Numbered from the stretch's first letter, positions 42,048-51,110 are shown. The stretch is DNA of 64,000 bases from Pontiellaceae bacterium B12219 (GCA_029432795.1 JARNMJ010000010.1:30000-93999), one strand, 5' to 3'. Notes: generated from the letters alone by a model not told the origin. Numbers and translations: made by a program.

Positions 42048-42869
42048 ATGAATTGGCAGAGTTTTCATCACCCCGATATCAGCTGGCCTGTTGTTAAGCG
42101 CCGCGCTGCGACTGAAATGCTGGAGATGCTTCAGCTGGGATCCCTGTTCATGACGCGTGGGGGCTGGGCGATGATGAATCGTTCCTGTTATCCCAACCAG
42201 AAGGCGTTCCGCGATGCCATGTACCGCTTGCGGAACCAGGGACTTGTGATTCACCGCAAGCAGGGCGATCCGAGCACTCCGGAGCTCTGTTTAAGCAATG
42301 CCGGAAAAGATGCTTTGCCGGACTATTTCCATCCGAAAGATTTCTGGAACAGGAAGTGGAACTCGATCTGGTATATGTTCATTTACGATGTGCCGGAGGT
42401 GGATCGGGTTTATCGTAATGTACTGCGTCGTTTTCTGAAGCGTATGCGTTTGGGATGCCTGCAACAGAGCGTGTGGATCACGCCGTTTGATATCCGTCCG
42501 CAGTTCGATGATTTAACGCAGGCGGCCAGCGTTGACGCGTTTGCCTATCTTTTTGAAGCCAGAACCGTATTGGGATTACCGAACAGACGGGTGGTGGAAG
42601 ACGCCTGGGATTTTGACCGTCTGGAGGAACTCCAGTCGAGGTACTGCACGGTTGTGGAGGAAAATATTGATCGGTTCCGTTCAGGTTCATTTGATCATGA
42701 CGACTGTTCAGAACTCGCGCGAATGGCGGTCGATGCCTATCATTCCGCATTTTGTGAGGATCCCTTGCTGCCACGTGCATTATGGCCCGCCGGTTATCTG
42801 GGAGAACGTGTGTATGAACTTCACATGAAGCTGTTCCGGGAGGTGGGAGCCCGGTTTAGTGCGACCTGA
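42048..42869 (+). CDS. PaaX-like transcriptional regulator
   Basis: 273 residues. The N-terminal winged-helix (about 20-85: LEMLQLGSLFMTRGGWAMMNRSCYPNQKAFRDAMYRLRNQGLVIHRKQGD) is followed by a central Cas2-like ferredoxin domain (about 100-175: WNSIWYMFIYDVPEVDRVYRNVLRRFLKRMRLGCLQQSVWITPFDI). A helical C-terminal domain ends with the PaaX-type PLLPRALWPAGYLGERVYELH. PaaX proteins repress phenylacetate genes in response to CoA esters. No such genes are near, so the target here is probably the divergent carboxynorspermidine operon or the gene itself. Matching palindromes flank it on both sides. The ligand is unknown. Confidence 0.8.
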   Translation: MNWQSFHHPDISWPVVKRRAATEMLEMLQLGSLFMTRGGWAMMNRSCYPNQKAFRDAMYRLRNQGLVIHRKQGDPSTPELCLSNAGKDALPDYFHPKDFWNRKWNSIWYMFIYDVPEVDRVYRNVLRRFLKRMRLGCLQQSVWITPFDIRPQFDDLTQAASVDAFAYLFEARTVLGLPNRRVVEDAWDFDRLEELQSRYCTVVEENIDRFRSGSFDHDDCSELARMAVDAYHSAFCEDPLLPRALWPAGYLGERVYELHMKLFREVGARFSAT

Positions 42870-42898
42870 TCCAGCTGGACGGCCGTCTAGTTGGATGA
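42867..42898. promoter_or_regulatory. Second GGCC-centred palindrome, after the PaaX-like gene
   Basis: Arms TGATCCAGCTGGACGG and partner match at 13 of 16. It shares CTGGACGGCC and TCTAG with the palindrome at 42003. It overlaps the regulator's stop codon and lies between two convergent genes, so it is not in a promoter. Confidence 0.65.
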
Positions 42899-42906
42899 GT
42901 TGTTAA

Positions 42907-44397
42907 TCAAAGATTACGGCGGGGCAGCGCGCGCTCGAGCCGGGCGATTAAGTCATCGGCGGGTTCGAGGCCGGTTGATATGCGGATGAGGTAGCGGGAT
43001 GCTCCGGCGGATTCCGCCCACTCGAGTTCGTCGTAGTGCGCAATCAGGGTAAAGGGGCAGCAGAGGCTGAAGCTGGTTCCAAGGTTTGGACCCTTGGTGA
43101 TTTCCAGCGCATCGTAAAATGCTTCGGTAACTGTTTCGGCGTCTTTCAGAACAAAAGAAAACAGACCGCCGTATCCGCCATCCGGTCGTTTGAAACGGTC
43201 GTACATTTCTTTATGGGTCATGGCGGGGTAATAGACGGATTCCACGGCCGGGTGGTCATTGAGAAATTCGCAGACGGCCAAAGCTGTGAGATTGGTCCGG
43301 TCGACCCGTTCTTTGCAATCGCGGGAATCGAGTTCGAGCTGAATAACATCCGCCGGATGAAAGGCTTCGGGTTCATAGAATGAAGCCAGTTCACTCCGCA
43401 GATCTTGTGCAAACGGAGCGTTCGGATTAATCACCAAAGCACCGCCCATGACATCGCTTGTGCCGGAGAAAAATTTGGTCAAGCTGGTGACGACGACGTC
43501 GGAAATCGGCAGAATATCCAGATTAATGCAGGCGGCCAGTGTGTCGTCCAGGATGACGGGGAATCGATGCTGATCAGCCAGTTCACGAAGTTTCGGCAGG
43601 TTGACACACGTCAGCAAGGGATTGGTGGGAAACTCGCAGAAGAGGCCGCTGATGCGGGTGTTTTTCAGATCGGTTTCCAACTGTTGGAAGTCGGTTTCAT
43701 CCCCGCGCGGATAAAACAGTGCCCGCGCCGGGTTGAATTTATTCTGCAGTTTCAGCGTATCGCCATAGGGGAAGGCAAACTGGGCCGTGGGGGCATCGAG
43801 GTTGAGTTTTCGTGCGGCCACATAAGCGGCATGAATGGCGGCCATGCCGGAAGGAAACAGATAAATATTTTTCCGGTCGGTTCCGTAGTGTTTTTCCAGA
43901 CGTTGGAAAATCCGTTCCCGGGCTTTGGCGGCATTCGGCAACGGGGCTCCGCTGAGTAAGCCTTCAGCACAGCGTGAGGAAATGCCTTCGCCGGAATGCT
44001 GCCAATAGGCTTTGGCTTCGTCGGCGAGTTCGGCCGGGAATGTGGTGAGTGCAACGGCGCCGACTCCGGTTTCCCGGATTTCAAGGGGGGCGGTGGAGTT
44101 GCGGGTCCACAGGTAGGCCGCACAACGTTCTGCTGCATTTCGTGTGGTATAGAGCTGAATATGCTGGTCGGTTGAAGTCCGGAATTTTTCACAGGCCGCC
44201 AGAACGAGCGGATGATAGAAAAAGCGGGGGTAGCCCAAATGCAGTTTTTTCATCGTTGCCGGATTTTTTTCTTCATATCCGACCACATCCTGCCAGCGCG
44301 GCAGGCACATTGAAATGGCATGCGGTGTATTCGGAATGGGTTTTCCGAGATCTTCGGCACGATAGAGCGGATTTTTGCGTAAGGAATCTTGCGGCAT
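42907..44397 (-). CDS. Cys/Met-metabolism PLP enzyme, long cystathionine gamma-synthase-like form
   Basis: 496 residues, about 110 longer than bacterial cystathionine gamma-synthase. The extra part is N-terminal (about 1-130), as in fungal STR2-type enzymes. It opens with PHAISMCLPRWQDVVGYEE and GYPRFFYHPLV. The PLP domain has FPSGMAAIHAAYVAARK, EFPTNPLLTCVNLPKL, LDDTLAACINLDIL and the PLP Lys in VVTSLTKFFSGTSDVMGG. The expected reaction is gamma-replacement of an activated homoserine by cysteine, or a related transfer. The next gene, upstream by five bases, encodes a normal-length member, so the two probably work in one transsulfuration route. Three TTCCAA-type motif copies lie in it. Confidence 0.8.
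   Translation of the reverse strand: MPQDSLRKNPLYRAEDLGKPIPNTPHAISMCLPRWQDVVGYEEKNPATMKKLHLGYPRFFYHPLVLAACEKFRTSTDQHIQLYTTRNAAERCAAYLWTRNSTAPLEIRETGVGAVALTTFPAELADEAKAYWQHSGEGISSRCAEGLLSGAPLPNAAKARERIFQRLEKHYGTDRKNIYLFPSGMAAIHAAYVAARKLNLDAPTAQFAFPYGDTLKLQNKFNPARALFYPRGDETDFQQLETDLKNTRISGLFCEFPTNPLLTCVNLPKLRELADQHRFPVILDDTLAACINLDILPISDVVVTSLTKFFSGTSDVMGGALVINPNAPFAQDLRSELASFYEPEAFHPADVIQLELDSRDCKERVDRTNLTALAVCEFLNDHPAVESVYYPAMTHKEMYDRFKRPDGGYGGLFSFVLKDAETVTEAFYDALEITKGPNLGTSFSLCCPFTLIAHYDELEWAESAGASRYLIRISTGLEPADDLIARLERALPRRNL
43675..43689. repeat. Perfect copy of TTCCAA-N3-TTGGAA
   Basis: Spacer CTG. Inside the long cystathionine gamma-synthase-like gene, translated (minus) as part of DFQQLETD. 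Confidence 0.85.
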
Positions 44398-44402
44398 GAT
44401 TT

Positions 44403-45545
44403 TTATAATTGGTTGATAGCGTTTTGAAGGTCTTCGATCAGATCGTCGGCATCTTCGATCCCTACCGAAAAGCGGACGAGCCCGTCGGTGATGCCGACCG
44501 CTTCGCGTTCGGCTTTCGGAATCGAGGCATGCGTCATGGAAGCCGGGTGGCAGATGAGCGATTCAATTCCGCCGAGACTTTCGGCCAGCGAAAACAGGTT
44601 CAGGTTGGAGATCAGTTTGACCACTTTTTCAAGAGGAAGGTCGAAGATTGCGACCACGATTCCAGAACCGCCGCGCATCTGTTTTTTCGCCAGTTCGTAC
44701 TGCGGGTGCGACGGGTGGAACGGATAACGCACGGTTTCCGTTTCTTCCAATGATTGGAGAAATTCCGTGATCTTCAGCGCATTTTTTGCGTGCTGTTTCA
44801 TCCGTACGGAGAGGGTTTTAAGTCCGCGGGAAATCAGCCAGCAGTCGAAAGGCGACGGATTTAAGCCAACGGCTTTCTGCGCGAAAATCATCTTTTCGTT
44901 CCAGTCTTTGGAATTCGTGCACACCACGCCGCCGAGGCAATCGGAATGCCCGTTTATATATTTGGTGGTGCTCGAAAGACAGATGTCGGCACCGAGCGTG
45001 AGCGGATTTTGGAAATAGGGGGAGGCAAAGGTGTTGTCGACCAGCAGTTCCGTCCCCGCATCGTGAGCGGCTTTTGCGACGGCTGCGATATCGATGATTT
45101 TCAGCATCGGGTTGGTGGGCGATTCAATCCAGACGAGGGCCGGCTTCTGCTTTCCAATCTCTGGAAAATTCGCGGGATCGGACAAATCAACATAACTGAT
45201 GGTGATGCCGAATTTTTTGAACACCTTGTCGTAGATACGGTAGGTGCAACCGTAGATGTTTTCTTCTGCGACGATGTGGTCGCCGGAGGAGAGGGTGGTG
45301 ATGACGGCGTTTACTGCGGCCATGCCGCTGCCGAAGACGGTCGCATATTCGGCCTGCTCCAAATGGGCCAGTGTTGCACCGAGGCGATCGAAGGACGGGT
45401 TGCCGGAGCGGGTGTAGTCGTAGCCGCGGGTCTGGCCGGGTTCGAGCTGGGCAAAGGTGGAGGTCAGATAGACCGGCGGAATGACGGCACCGGTTTCGTT
45501 GTCCGGTTCCTGTCCAATGTGAATGGCTGCAGTATCAAATTTCAT
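44403..45545 (-). CDS. Cystathionine gamma-lyase/gamma-synthase family enzyme
   Basis: 380 residues, standard length. TAAIHIGQEPDNETGAVIPPVYLTSTFAQ, RSGNPSFDRLGATLAHLEQAEYATVFGSGMAA, WIESPTNPMLKIIDI, LVDNTFASPYFQNPL and the PLP Lys in LSSTTKYINGHSD are all canonical. The C-terminus ESLICHPASMTHASIP ... DGLVRFSVGIEDADDLIEDL matches gamma-lyases and gamma-synthases equally. Possible reactions are cystathionine cleavage to cysteine, methionine gamma-lysis or O-acylhomoserine replacement. Transcribed first in a two-gene operon with the long homologue. A 35-base hairpin lies in its leader. Confidence 0.88.
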   Translation of the reverse strand: MKFDTAAIHIGQEPDNETGAVIPPVYLTSTFAQLEPGQTRGYDYTRSGNPSFDRLGATLAHLEQAEYATVFGSGMAAVNAVITTLSSGDHIVAEENIYGCTYRIYDKVFKKFGITISYVDLSDPANFPEIGKQKPALVWIESPTNPMLKIIDIAAVAKAAHDAGTELLVDNTFASPYFQNPLTLGADICLSSTTKYINGHSDCLGGVVCTNSKDWNEKMIFAQKAVGLNPSPFDCWLISRGLKTLSVRMKQHAKNALKITEFLQSLEETETVRYPFHPSHPQYELAKKQMRGGSGIVVAIFDLPLEKVVKLISNLNLFSLAESLGGIESLICHPASMTHASIPKAEREAVGITDGLVRFSVGIEDADDLIEDLQNAINQL

Positions 45546-45608
45546 AATAGAGTTTATCCGATCATGTTTTCAGGATTCGGAAGCTACTTATCTTCTTCTG
45601 TTTCGTCA

Positions 45609-45643
45609 AACCCTGCCTGTTTACGATTTATCAGGTAAGGGTT
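45609..45643 (-). other. Leader hairpin upstream of the transsulfuration operon
   Basis: Read on minus: AACCCT-TA-CCTG, a 12-base loop, CAGG-C-AGGGTT. It ends 63 bases before the ATG at 45545. It does not match SAM or SAH riboswitch consensus as I recall them. It may be an upstream terminator remnant or an attenuator. Confidence 0.4.
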
Positions 45644-45691
45644 GCCGATCGAGGCGGGATTATGCGAAATATGCATAAAGGAAATCTATTT

Positions 45692-46324
45692 ATGAAAACA
45701 TATTCGATTATTTGGGGTTTATTATTTATCGGCACGATTTTGCTGGTTGTCGCATCAGAACTGGTAAGCCCCGGAATGCACGCCACGATGATGAGCGAAG
45801 GCGGCTGGGTTGAAACGGCCTCATGGGTTTCCTACTTTGTGGCGGCATTTTTTGTGGCGTTGCAGGTACGCCGGTGGCCGGTGCGCTGGAGCATGCTGGT
45901 CCTGACGCTTGTTCTGGGAATGCGGGAGCTCGATTTTGATAAGCGCTTCACCACCATGGGCATTTTTAAAAGCCGTTTTTATTCAAGTTCGGACGTTCCA
46001 ATTCCTGAAAAAATAATTGCGCTCATCATTTCCGCCTGCATTGTGGCTGCACTTTTTTTCCTGATTAAAAATCACCTTAAGCCATTTATTGAACGGCTGA
46101 AACGGTTTGAAGGTCCCTCGCTCTGCTTCCTGTTTTCGGGCGGTCTGCTGGTGTTCGCCAAATCGATCGACGGGCTTTCCCGCAAACTGGAACCGTTCGG
46201 AATTGTGCCTTCCGACGCCACCAACCGGATAGCCGGTTCCGTTGAGGAAAGTTTTGAGCTTGCTGCCGCACTGTTGATTGTGGCTGCGGCAGTGGGGGCG
46301 CTGAATAATTACCGTTCGAAATAG
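45692..46324 (+). CDS. Uncharacterised inner-membrane protein
   Basis: 210 residues from the ATG preceded by AAAGG; ATGs 21 and 30 bases upstream lack a site. Not recognised. Predicted helices lie at about 4-22 (IIWGLLFIGTILLVVASEL), 39-57, 66-78 (short, WSMLVLTLVLGM), 108-127 (IIALIISACIVAALFFLI), 142-155 and 185-203. A conserved-looking polar stretch RELDFDKRFTTMGIFKSRFYSS connects helices 3 and 4, and a segment near the end (SVEESFELAAALLIVAAA) puts two Glu residues at a membrane boundary. The gene is tail-to-tail with speA, overlapping its last 16 bases. No context indicates function. Confidence 0.7.
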   Translation: MKTYSIIWGLLFIGTILLVVASELVSPGMHATMMSEGGWVETASWVSYFVAAFFVALQVRRWPVRWSMLVLTLVLGMRELDFDKRFTTMGIFKSRFYSSSDVPIPEKIIALIISACIVAALFFLIKNHLKPFIERLKRFEGPSLCFLFSGGLLVFAKSIDGLSRKLEPFGIVPSDATNRIAGSVEESFELAAALLIVAAAVGALNNYRSK

Positions 46325-48219
46325 GTATAGCCGCGCATGCCGTTTTCGAAGGCATCCATAATGTTTTTGCGCTCTTTTGCGCTGATCTGATTATTCCGCA
46401 CAGCCGTTTCCGCCAGTGAGCGGATGCGCCGAATCATATTTTTCGGATCGTATTCGACATACGACAACACATCGGCCACGGAATCGCCTTCGAGTTCGCG
46501 GGAGTAGCTCACGTGTTCGTCGCGGTCAACCTGAATGGTGATCACATTGGTGTCTCCAAGCAGATTGTGCAGATCGCCGAGTGTTTCCTGGTAGGCGCCG
46601 ACGAGGAAGACTCCGAGGTAGTATTCCTCTTTCGTCAGATTATGCAGAGGAAGGGTATCGCGCGTGTTGTGCTGCCCCACGAATTTGTCGATCTTTCCGT
46701 CGCAGTCGCAGGTGATGTCGGCCAAAACCACTTCACGGGTCGGTTTATCTTTCAACCTGTGAATGGGCATAACCGGGAACAATTGATCGATCGCCCATAC
46801 ATCGGGCAATGACTGGAACAGGCTGAAATTGCCGTAATAAATATCCGCCAGCATCGACGGGAGTTTCCGAAGTTCGTTCGGAACGTATTCCATTTCTTCG
46901 GTCAGTTTTGAAATCCGCGTAATGATGTGCCAGAAAATTTCTCCTGCCAGGGCGCGGTCACGCAGGGTCATGGTGCCGCGTTTAAAGCGTTCATGAATTT
47001 CGTCGCGGTAATAAAAGGCATCGTGAAAACATTCCTGTGCATTCCGGAGGCTCACCACTTTGACCACAGCCATCAGATTGTGCAACAGCTCGTGGGCATC
47101 GTCGGGAAGCTGGGTTGGAAGGTCGCTGACTTCAAAGCGGCTTTCATCAAGAATATTAAAAAGCAATACGGAATAATAGGCCACTGTGGCGCGCCCGGAT
47201 TCCGTCACAATATCCGGATGGGGCACCTCGGTTTCGTCGAGTGTGCTGACCATATTTTCAACAATTGCTGCGCAATATTCATCGAGATTATAATTCCGGC
47301 TGGCATCGGAATCGCCCTGCGAACCGTCATAATCCACCGCCAAACCGCCGCCCAGATCAATGATGCCCATCGGGGCACCTTCATTGACGAGGCCGATGTA
47401 TACACGGCAGGCTTCCACCACCGCTTCACGAATGTCGCGGATATTGGGAATCTGGGAGCCGACGTGATAATGAAGCAACTGCAGACAGTCGAGCATTTCG
47501 ACTTCGCGCAGGCGGTCAACCAGATCGCACACCTGAGTCGGGTTCAGCCCGAACACACTGCGTTCGCCGCCGGAATGGTTCCAATGTCCGGAAGCCTGAG
47601 TGGAAAGTTTCAAACGAACACCGATAATCGGCCGAATCTGCAGCAGATTGGAGTGCTCGATAATCAATTCCAGTTCAGAAGGGGTTTCCACCACAAAAAT
47701 ACACTGCAGGCCCATTTTGCAAGCGTACAGGCCTAGCTCAACAAATTCCTCATCTTTGTAGCCGTTGCAGATCAGATAGGCTTCCGGATCGTGCATATAG
47801 GAAAGCGCCGCGATCAGTTCCGGTTTGCTGCCGCACTCCAGCCCATGATGGTAGCGCGCGCCGAATTCCGTGATTTCTTCGAGCACCTGCTGTTGCTGGT
47901 TTACTTTAACCGGATAAACACCGCGATAATTTCCCTGATAGTTAAAGCAGGAAATGGCCCGGCCGAAACCTTCGTGAAGCAGTTTGATGCGCGAGTCGAG
48001 GATATCGCTGAAACGAAGCAGCACCGGCATATCCATGCCGCGATCGGTTAATCCATCGACAATTTTTCGCAGGCTCACACCAACGCCATTGCCATGCGGG
48101 TGCACAATTACTTCACCCTCATCCGAAACGCTGAAATAATCTGCGCCCCAGTTGTTGATGCCGTAAATCTCCGCCGACTGTTCAGCCGACCATGCTGTAG
48201 ATTGGGATTTAGTTTTCAA
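46309..48219 (-). CDS. speA: Biosynthetic arginine decarboxylase
   Basis: 636 residues, the usual size. The N-terminal PLP barrel domain has Lys105 in GVYPVKVNQQQ, then GLECGSKPELIAALS, VRLKLSTQASGHWNHSGGERSVFGL and LHYHVGSQIPNIRDI. The C-terminal part includes DITCDCDGKIDKFV (active-site Cys) and VGAYQETLGDLHNLLGDTNVI. It decarboxylates arginine to agmatine in the cytoplasm. Agmatine can then go through AguA/AguB (33-29 kb) to putrescine, and via carboxyspermidine (40 kb) to spermidine, so the window holds a whole arginine-to-polyamine route. There is no ornithine decarboxylase, agmatinase or SAM decarboxylase in the window. Confidence 0.97.
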   Translation of the reverse strand: MKTKSQSTAWSAEQSAEIYGINNWGADYFSVSDEGEVIVHPHGNGVGVSLRKIVDGLTDRGMDMPVLLRFSDILDSRIKLLHEGFGRAISCFNYQGNYRGVYPVKVNQQQQVLEEITEFGARYHHGLECGSKPELIAALSYMHDPEAYLICNGYKDEEFVELGLYACKMGLQCIFVVETPSELELIIEHSNLLQIRPIIGVRLKLSTQASGHWNHSGGERSVFGLNPTQVCDLVDRLREVEMLDCLQLLHYHVGSQIPNIRDIREAVVEACRVYIGLVNEGAPMGIIDLGGGLAVDYDGSQGDSDASRNYNLDEYCAAIVENMVSTLDETEVPHPDIVTESGRATVAYYSVLLFNILDESRFEVSDLPTQLPDDAHELLHNLMAVVKVVSLRNAQECFHDAFYYRDEIHERFKRGTMTLRDRALAGEIFWHIITRISKLTEEMEYVPNELRKLPSMLADIYYGNFSLFQSLPDVWAIDQLFPVMPIHRLKDKPTREVVLADITCDCDGKIDKFVGQHNTRDTLPLHNLTKEEYYLGVFLVGAYQETLGDLHNLLGDTNVITIQVDRDEHVSYSRELEGDSVADVLSYVEYDPKNMIRRIRSLAETAVRNNQISAKERKNIMDAFENGMRGYTYFER

Positions 48220-48239
48220 GAGGCCGATATAAGGGAGGT

Positions 48240-48254
48240 TTCCAAGGTTTGGAA
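48240..48254. repeat. Perfect copy of TTCCAA-N3-TTGGAA
   Basis: Spacer GGT. Intergenic, 21 bases upstream of the speA start and after the Hsp70 gene stop. Confidence 0.85.
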
Positions 48255-48287
48255 AGTTAAATTCGATGCAAAGTGCTGTCCGGTAAA

Positions 48288-51044
48288 TCAGCCGGCCAGG
48301 TGCAGGCCGGCCGGAAGGGCCTCTCCAAATGCGTGGTCCTGCTCTTCCGCATCCAGTAGACCTCCAACACGAACAAGGTCCGACAAGCGTTCGGAAACCG
48401 CATGCTCACTCATCCAGTCGAGCAGTTGTTGCCGACATTCCTCCGGCAGATCGCGGTAGCGGTCGCCGGTGAAACGGGCGAGATGCATCAGGGCAAAGGC
48501 TTTTTCTTCAGAAGATCCGTCCATTGCCATTAAGCGCCCGGCCCATTCCGCGCAGCATTCGGCGGAAACCACGGTGTTGAGCGGTCCATACGTCGGGACA
48601 CGGGCGCCGATGCGCCCGAGCGCCCAGATCACCGCTCCGTTTGAAATGCGTATTCCTTTGCGTTCCAGCCAGAGCAGAAGCAACTCGCCCAGTTGTTCTT
48701 TTTTAACGCTCGGCAGCCGTTCCAGCGAGCCCAGCAACCGCCAGACTTCGGCGCTTTCGTGGTCGCCGAACTGAAAATTCGTGGGTTTATTTGATTTTTT
48801 CGCTCCCGGATTGCGAATCCGGCTGTTCCATTGTTTGATGAGCGGGCTTGCCAATTCCATTTGCTGGTGTTCCGTCAGGCCGCCCGCCACCCGCCGCCAT
48901 AGAATCCACCATTCCGCGCGGCACATTTCGTTGCGATGATTTTCCACGCCGGCGGATTTAATTCGCCAAAGGTTTCCGACACGCCAGTCGTCGGCCGCAA
49001 AGCCGTATCCCGGGCGCAGTGCATATCCGATCAGGTTCAGCCAGCGCGCCTCCAATTCCGGTCCGGCCGCGCGGCAGTCCGCCAGCGGAAGTGTTTCTTC
49101 GAACCAGCGGCGCAACAGGGCAGGGGGCCAGTCCGTGCGCTTCATTCCGGTATTCTGCTCCAGTTTTTTCAGCAGGCCGGCAGGTTCGCCGCTGCGGCCG
49201 GCTCCCAATACCGAGCGGATGGTTCCGGCACTCGAGGCGGCCATGGTTTCATCGAGTACGCCGGCCCGGTTGCCTTCCTCTTCAACGACGGCGCGCTCGG
49301 TTTGAGTGGCTGCACGCGCATCGAACTGCAACCGCCATTCGCGGGAGTCATCAACGGCGGCCAGCCAGACTTCAATCGTTCCAATTTCAGTCAGTTTGGC
49401 ATGCAATTGAACCTGGATCTGCTCTGATCCCTTTTTCTTTCCCGAATTGATGACCGTTTTAATCGACGGCATCGGGCGCATATTTTCTTCATCAATCGGC
49501 AGCAGCTCACCGGGCTGATCCGTAGTGCGGGAGCCGGAGGTGTAGAGCGGAAACTCGACCGGTTTGCGAAGGTGCAGTTTAAAGGTCTGCTCTGAGAGGT
49601 GTACCGATTCGCCTTCCTCGAGTCCGGCCGGCAGCAGGCAGACGGCGGCGGGTTCTCCGTTGTCACGACTGATACCAAGGTAGTAGGTGCGGGCCAGACC
49701 ACTGGTTATGCGCGCACCCTGTCCGCGCCGCACCCGGCCGTATTCCGCTGCCCCGCAGGCAACTGCCAGATCCAGCCGATCCGTCCGAAGCACCTGCGGC
49801 TGCCAGTTCAGTGCCTGTTTCAGCACATCGAGCAGCCGGGCCTGTAAAACCGGTGATTCAAAAAAACCGCCGTTAAATAAAATATAATCGGGCCGAGCAT
49901 TATGGTTCGCGGTCAGGAATGCGCTCAGGTAGCGGGTAATGCCGGCATCCGGAGCATAGGGCAGACCGAATTCCTGAAATCCGGATTGGCGTACAGTGGG
50001 TTTCTCATCAACTGCGACTTCCGGCAGAAATCCTTCCGCCAACAGGCGCACCACTTCATTCCTGTTCAGATCAACCTGCCGCCCGCCGCCAACCACACTG
50101 CGACCGCGGGCGGGCAAATGAATGGTGTATGTTTCCGGGGCTTCCGGGCCGAGCAGCACTTCCTTTGCCAGCTGGCTGCGCCGCACCACGATGCTCCAAT
50201 CGGCCGGGGCCAGTTTATGGCCGCCCAGTTTTTCTTCGATGTGATGCGCCAATGCGAGGTCCAGATTATCTCCGCCGAGCAGCAGGTGCTCGCCCACGGC
50301 AATGCGCCGATAGTTCAGCGGGCCCTCTTTTTCCTCTTCGGTTTCAATCAGAGTCAGGTCGGTGGTGCCGCCGCCGATATCGCACACGAGTATCGATTGT
50401 CCGGGTTTCATGTCCTGGGTTTTACGATGCTGGCGTATCCAGGCATAAAAGGCCGCCTGCGGTTCTTCAAGCAGACAGAGCCGGGGGAGTCCGGCCGCGC
50501 GGGCGGCATCCACCGTCAGCTCGCGCGCCACTTCGTCGAAAGAGGCCGGAACCGTCAGTACCACATCCTGTTCTGCCAATGGGGCGTCAGGATGTGCATG
50601 ATCCCAGGCATAGCGGATGTGTTCGAGATATCTTCGGCTGGTTTCGCCGGGGGAAAGTTTTTGAATGTCGGGAGCGCTGTGCCACGGCAGCAGTTCCGCT
50701 TTTCGGTCAACTCCGCCATGGCTCAACCACGATTTAGCCGAAACCGCCAGCCGTCCCGGAACGCCTGCTCCGTGTTCGCGGGCCATGATGCCGACGACCC
50801 GCGAATTTTCCGTGTCCCATGGCAGCGCCAACAGATTCGCTTCAACTTCTTCATTTGCCGGCTCATAGTGGAATGAAGGCAGAGAATCGCGGGCTTCCAC
50901 GGTACCCGGCGCCACCAGTTGCAGCACGGGGAAGGTTTGGGCCGGTCCACCCCGTACCATATCAATGAAGGCCACAGCCGAGTTGGTTGTTCCGAGGTCT
51001 ATTCCAACAATGAATCGTGGGATGGTTCCTGAATGCTGTTTCAT
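48288..51044 (-). CDS. Large atypical Hsp70 family protein with C-terminal helical (DUF3731-like) region
   Basis: 918 residues, about 280 longer than DnaK. The N-terminal actin-like ATPase is intact: VGIDLGTTNSAVAF (phosphate 1), LVCDIGGGTTDLTLI (phosphate 2), ILFNGGFFESPVLQARLL (adenosine). The middle (about 500-640) is beta-rich like a substrate-binding domain (ICLLPAGLEEGESVHLSEQ-like, then RDNRE strands). Residues 640-918 are a helical tail with RAEWWILWRRVAGGLTEHQQ, of the type annotated DUF3731. No DnaK EEVD-like end. It is the last gene of a three-gene set with a DUF2760 protein and a second Hsp70. No DnaJ or GrpE gene is adjacent. An independent chaperone or assembly system is likely; its client is unknown. 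Confidence 0.82.
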   Translation of the reverse strand: MKQHSGTIPRFIVGIDLGTTNSAVAFIDMVRGGPAQTFPVLQLVAPGTVEARDSLPSFHYEPANEEVEANLLALPWDTENSRVVGIMAREHGAGVPGRLAVSAKSWLSHGGVDRKAELLPWHSAPDIQKLSPGETSRRYLEHIRYAWDHAHPDAPLAEQDVVLTVPASFDEVARELTVDAARAAGLPRLCLLEEPQAAFYAWIRQHRKTQDMKPGQSILVCDIGGGTTDLTLIETEEEKEGPLNYRRIAVGEHLLLGGDNLDLALAHHIEEKLGGHKLAPADWSIVVRRSQLAKEVLLGPEAPETYTIHLPARGRSVVGGGRQVDLNRNEVVRLLAEGFLPEVAVDEKPTVRQSGFQEFGLPYAPDAGITRYLSAFLTANHNARPDYILFNGGFFESPVLQARLLDVLKQALNWQPQVLRTDRLDLAVACGAAEYGRVRRGQGARITSGLARTYYLGISRDNGEPAAVCLLPAGLEEGESVHLSEQTFKLHLRKPVEFPLYTSGSRTTDQPGELLPIDEENMRPMPSIKTVINSGKKKGSEQIQVQLHAKLTEIGTIEVWLAAVDDSREWRLQFDARAATQTERAVVEEEGNRAGVLDETMAASSAGTIRSVLGAGRSGEPAGLLKKLEQNTGMKRTDWPPALLRRWFEETLPLADCRAAGPELEARWLNLIGYALRPGYGFAADDWRVGNLWRIKSAGVENHRNEMCRAEWWILWRRVAGGLTEHQQMELASPLIKQWNSRIRNPGAKKSNKPTNFQFGDHESAEVWRLLGSLERLPSVKKEQLGELLLLWLERKGIRISNGAVIWALGRIGARVPTYGPLNTVVSAECCAEWAGRLMAMDGSSEEKAFALMHLARFTGDRYRDLPEECRQQLLDWMSEHAVSERLSDLVRVGGLLDAEEQDHAFGEALPAGLHLAG

Positions 51045-51078
51045 GAGTTAGCCTTTGTTGGGGTCTCAAGGTTGGAAA

Positions 51079-51110
51079 GTCGAAAGTCACTTGGCTTTTG
51101 ACTTTTCGAC
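51079..51110. repeat. Heptamer-derived hairpin between the Hsp70 genes
   Basis: GTCGAAAGTCA pairs with TGACTTTTCGAC (one bulged base) around CTTGGCTT. The surrounding 51,073-51,125 region reads, on the minus strand, as degenerate seven-base units (AAAGGTC, GCAGGTC, GAAAAGTC). Confidence 0.55.
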
